From: Catenibacterium sp. co_0103
GTDB lineage: Bacteria > Bacillota_I > Bacilli_A > Erysipelotrichales > Coprobacillaceae
Assembly (NCBI RefSeq): GCF_004168205.1
Contig: NZ_RCYB01000045.1
Coordinates: 1-16,688 of the forward strand
DNA: 16,688 bases
Direction: 5' to 3'
Positions within the stretch are counted from its first letter, which is position 1, and every line of letters starts with the position of its first letter. Of the stretch, positions 1 to 7,600 are shown piece by piece. Made by a program: the position numbers and the translations under genes. The notes under the pieces were generated by a model. That model ran no database searches and was not told the DNA's origin. It saw nothing but the letters and a program-made list of their open reading frames with translations.

Positions 1-1
1 A

Positions 2-181
2 AGAATGATGCTTGTCAGTATATACCATATGATTCTTACTGGAGAGACATTTAATCCTTCAGATTATGAATCATTTAAAAATCCTAAGCCACCTATAAAG
101 CAACAAGTTTTAACAGAAGAATCAGCGATAGAGTTTCTTAAGAAATCAGGTTTTGACGTTTCTAAATTAACTAAACCATAA
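2..181 (+). CDS. IS110-family transposase, C-terminal end (partial)
   Basis: An open frame enters from the left edge and stops at TAA 179-181, giving 59 residues. It begins R-M-M-L-V-S-I-Y-H-M-I-L-T-G-E and continues with F-N-P-S-D-Y-E. That matches my memory of the C-terminal helix of IS110/IS116/IS902 transposases (Transposase_20 domain), where a conserved 'L-x-x-I-x-H-M-L-x-T-G-E' segment lies near the end. These enzymes are DEDD-type recombinases that move the element without classical terminal inverted repeats. The catalytic part lies outside the window, so intactness cannot be judged. A terminator follows at 213-241. The assignment rests on a short segment only. Confidence 0.65.
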   Translation, partial: RMMLVSIYHMILTGETFNPSDYESFKNPKPPIKQQVLTEESAIEFLKKSGFDVSKLTKP

Positions 182-212
182 TATTCAATTATTCTATTTT
201 TTCTAAATTATT

Positions 213-241
213 CAAACTTATTTTTAAGTTTGTCTTTTTTT
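213..241 (+). terminator. Rho-independent terminator after the IS110 transposase
   Basis: A perfect 8-bp stem, CAAACTTA (213-220) with TAAGTTTG (225-232), has a TTTT loop and is followed by TC and a T run (235-241). It lies 32 bases after the transposase stop. Confidence 0.7.
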
Positions 242-361
242 ATACGTTTTGATTGATTTTTGTTTCACACTTTCTATTGCATGTGCTTTACATGCTTCTT
301 TTAAGCTTATTCCTACTAGATTTAATATTAGTTCATCGTCTACTACTAATATCTTATTCAT
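224..361 (-). pseudogene. Response regulator receiver-domain remnant (first ~30 residues)
   Basis: ATG at 361-359 is preceded by an SD-like GGGTGA. The 45-codon frame starts M-N-K-I-L-V-V-D-D-E, the canonical first beta strand and acidic pair (D8, D9) of a two-component receiver (REC) domain. It continues with a plausible first helix (L-I-L-N-L-V-G-I-S-L-K-E-A). After about residue 30 it becomes Lys-rich, unlike a receiver domain, and stops inside the IS110 terminator hairpin. The phospho-acceptor Asp, the switch residues and any output domain are absent, so it cannot be a working regulator. The likeliest history is truncation by the IS110-type insertion or an associated deletion. No promoter is evident, and the acyltransferase terminator lies just upstream. 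Confidence 0.6.
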
Positions 362-384
362 ATATATCACCCGGCTTCATCATA

Positions 385-414
385 GAAAAAAGAAGAGTGA
401 TAAGCACTCCTCTT
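385..414 (-). terminator. Rho-independent terminator of the acyltransferase gene
   Basis: Read on the minus strand, a 10-bp stem (nine Watson-Crick pairs and one G-U) pairs 414-405 with 399-390. The loop is 5 nt and at least four T follow. The stem overlaps the acyltransferase stop codon at 413-415. Confidence 0.85.
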
Positions 415-1423
415 AACTATTTATAATTTTTTTGTTTATGAATATGAATATCTTATGAAGCACATAAGAAGACATGAATGTAAGTATGAGTAGAGTAACC
501 ATGAATTCAAAGTTATCTACTATATTAATATGGTTATTTCTTAATATTTCAAAAAATAGTCCATGTACTAAATAGATTTCTAAAGAATGATCTCCTACCC
601 ATTCCATAAGGGGACTTTGAAGTTTGATTCTCATTCCTAATATCACGATAATTGCAAGATACATTAAACATTTGAATTCCATCCAGCCATACTTAAATGG
701 AGCAAATACATTCAATACATAATAGAATACAAAAAAACAACCAATAATAATAGGAATTGATTTCTTGAGATTAGAATCAATTTGAGATTTAAACATAGCC
801 CATAATATACCAAAATAGAAAGCAAAGGCTGCACTAAACCAATGATCTTCAAACTTAAACTTCATACATAAGAAGATATAGAGATATGTAAAGATAAAAG
901 TAAAGATGATCATAATTCTACGTTTCTTAATGAGTTCACAAAGAAGCATAGAAATAAAGAAAGCAATATAGAAATAAATAATCGCATTGATATACCATCC
1001 ATTACTAATAACAGAAGCACCTCTTTTAAAATCATAGATAAGAGCACCTAAAGTATAACCATATCTGTATTGTTTCAATACAAAATAGGCAATAGCCATT
1101 ACAACAGATGGAATAAGTATTGTGAGTATTCTTCTTTTAGGAAATGACTTTACATAATTTCCTCCTTTATGCATATATTGATACATTAAGCCATATCCAG
1201 AAATGAATAGGAATCCACCTACCGCAATGTATCCAGAATTAATAAAAATATTATAGACATCACCTACAGATGCAAATATTGCGAGGTGATGGAATAATAC
1301 TATGAGTGTAAATATCCCTTTTAAGTTTTTTGTCTGCTGTACTGAGAGATACTCTGAATTATAGCTAAGTAAATCAATATTATAGAATACAGCTATACAA
1401 GCAAGTATTAAAACAATGTTCAT
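413..1423 (-). CDS. Acyltransferase-3 family integral membrane protein
   Basis: This 336-residue, mostly hydrophobic protein has about ten membrane segments, typical in size for the acyltransferase-3 family (PF01757; O-acetyl/acyl transfer to extracytoplasmic glycans or lipids). Visible family marks are an N-terminal N-L-K-G-I-F segment leading into a His pair (H45-H46) in a membrane helix, an F-L-F-I-S-G-Y-G-L stretch at about 71-79, basic K-R-R at 96-98, and G-D-H-S-L-E-I-Y-L-V-H near 277-287. The start is supported by GGAGG at 1435-1431, 7 nt before ATG. It follows the pilus operon but is separated by a terminator (1494-1520) and a promoter (1445-1473), so it is probably transcribed alone. 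The substrate is unknown. A cell-wall or exopolysaccharide target is possible given the surface-protein neighbours, but this is inference. Confidence 0.85.
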   Translation of the reverse strand: MNIVLILACIAVFYNIDLLSYNSEYLSVQQTKNLKGIFTLIVLFHHLAIFASVGDVYNIFINSGYIAVGGFLFISGYGLMYQYMHKGGNYVKSFPKRRILTILIPSVVMAIAYFVLKQYRYGYTLGALIYDFKRGASVISNGWYINAIIYFYIAFFISMLLCELIKKRRIMIIFTFIFTYLYIFLCMKFKFEDHWFSAAFAFYFGILWAMFKSQIDSNLKKSIPIIIGCFFVFYYVLNVFAPFKYGWMEFKCLMYLAIIVILGMRIKLQSPLMEWVGDHSLEIYLVHGLFFEILRNNHINIVDNFEFMVTLLILTFMSSYVLHKIFIFINKKIINS

Positions 1424-1444
1424 AAAAAAACCTCCATACTAACC

Positions 1445-1473
1445 ATTCTAACATTTGTATTATGATTCATCAA
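1445..1473 (-). promoter_or_regulatory. Predicted sigma-A promoter of the acyltransferase gene
   Basis: Minus-strand -35 TTGATG (1473-1468) and -10 TAGAAT (1450-1445) are separated by exactly 17 nt. The predicted start, near 1438, lies just before the GGAGG site, so the leader would be very short (about 15 nt). This is a sequence-pattern prediction only. Confidence 0.5.
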
Positions 1474-1493
1474 ATTTTACTCAACTTCTCTAG

Positions 1494-1520
1494 TAAAAAA
1501 ACTGATTCATAGAGAATCAG
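1494..1520 (-). terminator. Terminator of the pilus operon
   Basis: On the minus strand a perfect 7-bp stem, CTGATTC (1520-1514) with GAATCAG (1508-1502), is followed directly by seven T (1501-1495). The stem contains the stop codon of the minor pilin gene (1507-1509). It marks the 3' end of the four-gene pilus operon. Confidence 0.85.
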
Positions 1521-2175
1521 CCTTATTCTTATACAGCAATATCATAATACATAAACTTTCTATCGCAGCTATAACCCATACAGATATATTTGTATCATCA
1601 CCTGTTTTTACATGTGGTTTATGAGGTTTAGAAGGTGTGGGCTTTACTGGTTTTACCCATTCAGCCTTGGGTTCTATAGTAACATTATATTCTACACTTC
1701 CATCCACAAGTGAAGGAATCTCAACTAGAAAAGGAGCAGATTCAAACTGACTTTTACCACTTTCTACGTATCCCTCTTGTGCAATCAAATAAATACCTTG
1801 CGTTAAATTACTAAATGTTGTACGACCTAATGTATTAGTTTCTTGTAGTGAACAAGATATATCTTTCTGTTGTGCATATTTATATAATTGTTTGGCTTGT
1901 TTTTCTCTTGCCTCTGCACTGGTATCTACTAATGATATATGTGAATCTTTAAAGTTATCCTTCCATGTCAATGTATCATTACTCATATAGTGAACCTGAT
2001 AGATTGAAAACTTAGCATCTGAAAGATTCACTTCATGATTCAATTCATTTCTACCCTTATATACAATCTGTATACTTCCTTTTCTAGAACCACTCTCCGC
2101 ATGAATAGTTGAAACATTCATGAACGTACTCATAAGAAAAGCAATCATAAACACAATAATATTTCTTACCTTCAT
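1507..2175 (-). CDS. Minor/basal pilin with VKTGD sorting signal
   Basis: This is a 222-residue secreted, wall-anchored protein. Residues 1-26 form a signal peptide (M-K-V-R, a hydrophobic core, then H-A-E). The body (about 30-170) resembles a single Cna-B/SpaA-type fold: L-S-D-A-K-F-S-I-Y-Q at 51-60 and the closing G-R-T-T-F-S-N-L-x-x-G-I-Y-L-I at 117-131, typical of such pilin domains. V-T-I-E-P-K ends at K170 and resembles a pilin-motif lysine that could accept the pilus polymer. A Pro/Lys/His-rich stalk (174-188) leads to V-K-T-G-D (189-193), a hydrophobic helix and a short basic tail. The pentapeptide departs from LPXTG. The Pro-rich tail and last position in the operon resemble basal pilins such as FctB or SpaB. 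The start has GGAGG 8 nt upstream and overlaps the sortase stop by 4 nt (ATGA), implying translational coupling. Confidence 0.75.
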   Translation of the reverse strand: MKVRNIIVFMIAFLMSTFMNVSTIHAESGSRKGSIQIVYKGRNELNHEVNLSDAKFSIYQVHYMSNDTLTWKDNFKDSHISLVDTSAEAREKQAKQLYKYAQQKDISCSLQETNTLGRTTFSNLTQGIYLIAQEGYVESGKSQFESAPFLVEIPSLVDGSVEYNVTIEPKAEWVKPVKPTPSKPHKPHVKTGDDTNISVWVIAAIESLCIMILLYKNKADSL

Positions 2176-3035
2176 GTTAGTTTCCTCCTTTTCTTATCCC
2201 TTATACAGTAAATAATTGCGATAATTAAACCTATCAAAATCACAATTACTGCCATAATTAATACCTTAGACGTAAATGATAATTCTGGTTTAATATTTGT
2301 ATTAGGCACTTTCTTTGTAGCTTCTTGATATGGTATACGATGTCCTCTCACTAATAATCTATGTGTATTAATCGCATAAGGTGTGCATGTCACTAATGTG
2401 GCATAATCTTTGCCAGGTTCTATAGATAATCCTTTTGTCTCTTCTGGTAATACTGTTTTTATTTGATCTATCTCATAAGCCAATGTTTCATCTAAGACCT
2501 TGATATAGAATATATCTCCTTCTTTTAGCTTATCCATATTCGTAAATAGAGTCTTAGTAGGTAACCCTCTGTGCCCCGTTAATACTGTATGAGTACTTTC
2601 TCCTCCAACAGGCAAAGAAGTACCCCAGAAATGTCCTACACCTGCCTGTAAGACTGTTTCACTTGTACCATGATAAATAGGTAGTTCTATATGAATCTTA
2701 GGAATACGTATATATCCCATCATTCCAGAACCATCTACATTTAATAAACTCTCATAACGTGCATCTAACTTTGTATCTTCCTGTGAAAATGGATCTATAA
2801 GATCTATATTTCCTAACATCTCTCTATTATAAGCACGTGCTTCTTCCAACATTCTTATCTTATCTGCCTTAGAGAGTTCTACACTCTCTTTATCATAATG
2901 AGAGATAACCTTAGAACCATTCTTCTCATTAAGATAACTACTAAAGCTAGGATATAACAACACGGAGAATGCAATCAAAAGTACAAATAAACGAATAATA
3001 TCATTTTTAGTAATTTTAATCTTCATACACTTCAT
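2172..3035 (-). CDS. Class C (pilus-polymerising) sortase
   Basis: This membrane-bound transpeptidase cleaves LPXTG-type pilins after Thr and links them to a lysine on the next subunit. It has 287 residues, with an N-terminal membrane helix (about 13-31), the class C lid motif D-P-F (81-83), T-G-H-R-G with catalytic H155, T-L-V-T-C with catalytic C217, and T-H-R-L-L-V-R-G with R226. A second membrane helix (about 254-278) and a basic tail complete the class C layout. I start at ATG 3035 because AGGGAG lies 6-7 nt upstream and the N-terminus then looks normal. A longer in-frame ATG at 3104 lacks a good SD site and would translate through a strong hairpin at 3072-3100. The gene lies between the major pilin (87 nt gap) and the minor pilin (4 nt overlap), as expected for a dedicated pilus sortase. 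Confidence 0.93.
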   Translation of the reverse strand: MKCMKIKITKNDIIRLFVLLIAFSVLLYPSFSSYLNEKNGSKVISHYDKESVELSKADKIRMLEEARAYNREMLGNIDLIDPFSQEDTKLDARYESLLNVDGSGMMGYIRIPKIHIELPIYHGTSETVLQAGVGHFWGTSLPVGGESTHTVLTGHRGLPTKTLFTNMDKLKEGDIFYIKVLDETLAYEIDQIKTVLPEETKGLSIEPGKDYATLVTCTPYAINTHRLLVRGHRIPYQEATKKVPNTNIKPELSFTSKVLIMAVIVILIGLIIAIIYCIRDKKRRKLT

Positions 3036-3071
3036 TTCATTCTCCCTATTAATATATAAATAATTGGAATT

Positions 3072-3100
3072 GCGGTTATCTTTTAAGATAAGATAACCGC
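3072..3100 (-). other. Strong intercistronic hairpin between pilin and sortase
   Basis: A perfect 11-bp inverted repeat (3072-3082 with 3090-3100, arms GCGGTTATCTT/AAGATAACCGC) with a 7-nt loop lies 22 nt after the pilin stop codon. No T run follows on either strand, so it is not a classical terminator. It may stabilise the 3' end of the pilin message, be an RNase processing point, or partly attenuate sortase transcription. Confidence 0.7.
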
Positions 3101-3122
3101 TCATTCCATTAAAAACTATTTC

Positions 3123-4667
3123 TTAGTTTTCTCTTTTTCTATCACGGATAAAGCTTACTGCAACACCTAATACAAGAAGGGCTGCAACAACAGTAAATGC
3201 GATAGTACCCATACCACCTGTTGATGGAAGGATAGAACCAGTACTGTTTTCTACATCGATGATTTTATCATCTACATTTTCATCATTGTTAAAAAGAGTC
3301 CAAGCATTCACATCTTCATTAGTGCTCTTCTTAATCTCAACCTTGATTGGATCAGTTAACTTGTTGTATCCTGCTGGAGCTTCTATTTCTACTAAATAGT
3401 AAGTTCCTGCAGCAAGACCATTAACACGAAGGTTGTAGTTCTGACCATCAATTGATTTAACTGATTCAAATACAGTGTTTTCAGATGTTGGATCTACTAC
3501 ATAGTTACCATTAGATCCTGCTACTTTAATAGCATTAGTATCACTTGTAGCATCAGATTCTGAGTTATAAAGACTGAATTTAGCACCAGCTAATCTGTCA
3601 TCTGTAGTACCTGCTTTAATCTTGTTGATATTAAGAGGGTATGTAGGTGTTTTAGCTTCACTTGGTGTAGTAGTTGTTGTTTCACCTGGTTTGTTACCAT
3701 ATTCTAATGTGGCTTTGTTCTTTTCTGTTACAACTGCATCTTTATTCACTTTAGCATAGTAAGTTACAGTGAATTCTTTACCTTTGTTTGCCTGGTTAGC
3801 TCTTACCCATTCAGATAAGTCAAGAGATATCTTTCTTTTGTTAGTTGTATCAAGTGCAGCTGTAGTAGGAGCAGTTCCTGCATTAACACTAGTGTCTTTA
3901 AATGCTACTGTTACATTAACTGTTGTATCACCTGTTTCAAGAGCTGTTCCATTTACATCGTTTACAAAATCAAGACCTTTTGATAATTCATCGCGGATAG
4001 TATATACATACTGGTCATATCCAGTTGTATCTGGTACTGAACCAGTTACTGTATATTTAACAACCTGACCAATGCTTACAGTATCTTGTTCTGCTTTTTT
4101 TGTGATGCTTGGAGCTTCAGTTTTTAAGTTTACAGTATTAGTTTTTCCTTCTTCTACTGTAACTAATGAAGACTGAATTTCTTTTCCACCTGTCACATAT
4201 ACTAAATAGTAACCTGCTGCTAAGCCAGTGAAAGTATGAGATTTTTTAGAATCTGCGATTTTGTTTGAAGTTGCAGTAGATGCTAAGTTACTTTTTAAAG
4301 CTTTTGCAGTGAACTTATTCGCGAAGTTCTGAACTCCAATTGAGTTATTTTTACCTAAATCCTTTACAGCTTTCGCAATTTCTTCATCTTTAGAATTTGT
4401 TGTAATAGGTGAACCTAATACTTCTACTAATGCATCCTTATAACCTTCTGTATTGCTAACAGTATAAGAATAGTTCTTTTTGTCTGATGACACAGTAACA
4501 TCAAATAACTTATATAAGTTAATTGTCTGTCCCTTTAAATCCTGTCCATCTTTTACATTTACAGTAAGACTACAGTTAGTAGGACCTGCTGCAAATGCTG
4601 TTACGGACATAGTCATTGTCATAACCGCAGTTAATAACAATGCAATAATGCGTTTAATACTTTTCAT
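3123..4667 (-). CDS. Major (backbone) pilin, LPSTG-anchored
   Basis: This is a 514-residue shaft subunit of a sortase-assembled pilus. A signal peptide (1-27, ending F-A-A) is followed by an N-terminal domain (about 30-178) closing with F-T-G-L-A-A-G-Y-Y-L-V. Next comes a fimbrial isopeptide-forming D2 domain (about 186-328), with the K190/K191 pair, D226 in the T-I-R-D-E-L motif and N317 in E-K-N-K-A-T-L as likely bond residues. A Thr/Pro-rich linker (330-343) precedes a SpaA/Cna-B domain (about 344-475), with K349, and E427 in Y-Y-L-V-E-I-E-A-P-A-G-Y. The end is L-P-S-T-G (480-484), a hydrophobic helix and a basic tail. K182, between the first two domains, is a candidate polymerisation lysine by position, but the usual Y-P-K sequence is not present. 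GGAG lies 8 nt before ATG. The adhesin gene ends only 28 nt upstream, so the two share an operon. Confidence 0.93.
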   Translation of the reverse strand: MKSIKRIIALLLTAVMTMTMSVTAFAAGPTNCSLTVNVKDGQDLKGQTINLYKLFDVTVSSDKKNYSYTVSNTEGYKDALVEVLGSPITTNSKDEEIAKAVKDLGKNNSIGVQNFANKFTAKALKSNLASTATSNKIADSKKSHTFTGLAAGYYLVYVTGGKEIQSSLVTVEEGKTNTVNLKTEAPSITKKAEQDTVSIGQVVKYTVTGSVPDTTGYDQYVYTIRDELSKGLDFVNDVNGTALETGDTTVNVTVAFKDTSVNAGTAPTTAALDTTNKRKISLDLSEWVRANQANKGKEFTVTYYAKVNKDAVVTEKNKATLEYGNKPGETTTTTPSEAKTPTYPLNINKIKAGTTDDRLAGAKFSLYNSESDATSDTNAIKVAGSNGNYVVDPTSENTVFESVKSIDGQNYNLRVNGLAAGTYYLVEIEAPAGYNKLTDPIKVEIKKSTNEDVNAWTLFNNDENVDDKIIDVENSTGSILPSTGGMGTIAFTVVAALLVLGVAVSFIRDRKREN

Positions 4668-4695
4668 AACTTTTTCTCCTTTTTTTCATTTCTCT

Positions 4696-7600
4696 TTATA
4701 ATTTTTCTGCTTTATTTTCCTTATTCTTTCTGTATCTCATATCGAAATAAACAAAGAAAAGCAGAATTGCTATCGCATAAAATAAGTAGTTTCCAAATCC
4801 TCCAGTATTTGGAAGACATGGGAAATGCTTATTGGTTATCATAAACGTAAAGCCATCATCTGATGTCTTAATAGTTGTTGTATAACCATTAATTTCCGCT
4901 TCTGTTACGGAATATTTATAATAACGAACAGTTCCATCACTCTCTGTCTTATAGGCAGGAAGCCCTTTAATTACTTCTTGCCATGTTGATTTGTTAATAG
5001 AGCCCGTTATTCTGTAACTCTCATAATTTGGAACAGTTTGTGTCTGTTCTTTGCCAGTCGCATCCTTCCAAGTACGAGAAATTGTTACCGTAATACTGTC
5101 TGGTCGTTTATTATCGAAGTTATCGAAATCCTTCCAGACTTTATTTATAGTGAGTTTAACCAGCTTATCACATGGATCCTGTGACTCAGATGGTTCTGGT
5201 ATCTCACTTTCACCCGTATTAAGAGTTGTCTTTGTATCAGCCATTAATACTGCTTTGGCAGGTGATTCATATGCCTTCAAATCAGCTGTCTCACTACCAT
5301 TTGATAGAACCGCATTCTCTAGATTATTAAAGGCTTTAACTATATCCATATGTTTGATTGTATAAATATCCCATCCATTATTCTTTTCATAACTACTATT
5401 TAATACTTTGTTATTGTTTTTGATTTGTGTGAGAGATTTATCTAATTTTCTATAGATACGGTAGTTGTTTCCTTCACCTTCTACCTTTTCTAATTTATTG
5501 AAGTCGTAAACTGAATCTAATTTACTCTTACCACTAAAAGGTCCTACAAGATCCTTAGTCCCTCTAACTACGTCACAGTAGTACATGTTGTTGTTCTTTA
5601 ATAAACCTTCATCATTAAATCCTACAAAACCACCACTGCGTCCATCAGTTGCAGTACCATCAGTATTGTTGTTGGCACCACCAGCATAAACATCATATCC
5701 ATAGCTCACACCATACACATTACTATCAGTAATCTTTGTACGGTTTGCTTTAATAAGACTGACACTGATATTTGACTTTGTATCATTATCATCTAATAAA
5801 CCATTCTCATCACATGGGAGTTTAATAGATGAATCTCCAATAGTAATAATTGCAAGATCTGTCTGTTGTTTATTATCTGTTGATTTCTTAGAAAGACCTA
5901 CAGATATATCTAAACCTAGAAGATTGACATGAAGAAGATTTCCCTTATATAACGCTTCTACTTTTATAATTCCTAGATTGATTTTTAGAAGATTTGAACC
6001 CTGTAACTTATCTAGATAAAGTGCTTTTATAAGTTTGTTCACAAGCATAAATATGACATTGACTGGTCCAGAATCCAGTTTTAAATCTGCAAGATATGCA
6101 AAGCTTGTTCTACCTGCAAATCCTCCTGCTGTTCCTCCAGATGCAACCTGTTTTAATCCACTATTCAAATCACTGTCACTTCCTGCTGTACACTTAGACA
6201 TTCTTGCAAGGTTTGCATAACCAATAAATCCACCAGCAATCTGTTCCTCACCATTTTGACTTTGTACCGTATAGCCATCACTTGTACCACTTACACTACA
6301 ATCATCAATATGAGAACCAAAGATATCCATAACACCTAATGCTCCACCAAGAAGCTGTCCTGTATTATTTCCTAGAACATCAATCTTATCAGCTTTCACA
6401 ACACCACTCTTACCAGAGTAACCAATGAATCCACCTACACTATTTAAGCCTCTTACATTACTTAATTGTGTAACTGTACTATTCTTTATGGAACCATTTA
6501 GAAGGGAACCACCAAAACCACCAGCTGTTCCACTGTATGTGACTTGATTGTTCTGTCCGAATTTTTTTGCAACATTTGCATTGACACTTAGTCCTGCATC
6601 CTCACTTCCACTTACATTTCCGTAATATACATAACTTCTAAAAGCGTCTAATACATCTGTTCTTCCAAGTTTTAACAACTTATCTAGTAGCGATGTTTCA
6701 TTTCCTGCACTGATATTTGCAACTCCTGCCACATCTGCTACACCAAAACATCCACCAGCATATTCACCTGCAATAACAGAACGGATATTCGTTACACTAA
6801 TACCAGCTGTAGGAGAATCCTTTTTACCAAGAACTGTTCCTTCCAGCATTCCTGCAAAACCACCTGCAGTTTTTGCATAAGAAGTATTATTCTTACCTGT
6901 TGTATATGCACCATTCACAATGAATCCCCAATCATCCCAGGATTCAACGTCTGCATAACGGATTGTAGCAACTGTCGCATTAAGTACTTTAATTAAGTCC
7001 GAAGGGGTACTAAGTAGTTTATTAAGTAATTGACTTAATAATCCTTCACCAGCAGTAGGGTTAAGTGTTGCTACAGAACCAGGTCTAGAACTTCCTACAA
7101 AACCACCTACGTAGCTTCTACCATCTACTCGTCTGAGTTTCTTTACCTGACAATGTGCAGTATTGTCTCCCCAGATTTGTCCACCAATGAGTTTACCTAC
7201 ATAACCACCAGCATAACCACAGTTATCCTTATTATTAGTTCCTGTAGATTCAACCATTAATCCACTTTGGTAGCCTTCTACTGAAGATTGCTTAATTACT
7301 GGGACAAATACATTCAGTACATCAATCATTCTTCCTAACTGAAGATTAAGACCGAGAATATTGACACCACCAAGATCTGCAGCACCACCATTAATCATTT
7401 CTCCAGCAAAACCACCTGCAGTTCTTAATCCTTTTACTTTCTTAGTCTGATATGCCTGACCATTTGTGATAGTACCTGTCTGCATAGAGCCAACATAGCC
7501 TCCTGCAGCACCACCAATCGCTAGTTTGATTTCATCTCGGTAATTTACTCTACCAGCAACGACATTGTATCCATAAGCATATTTATTAATAATAGCATCT

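Noticed and set aside
3036..3104. The longer N-terminus of the sortase starting at ATG 3104.
   Set aside because: The extra 23 codons cover the intercistronic hairpin and have no good SD site. ATG 3035 has AGGGAG at proper spacing and gives a normal class C sortase start.
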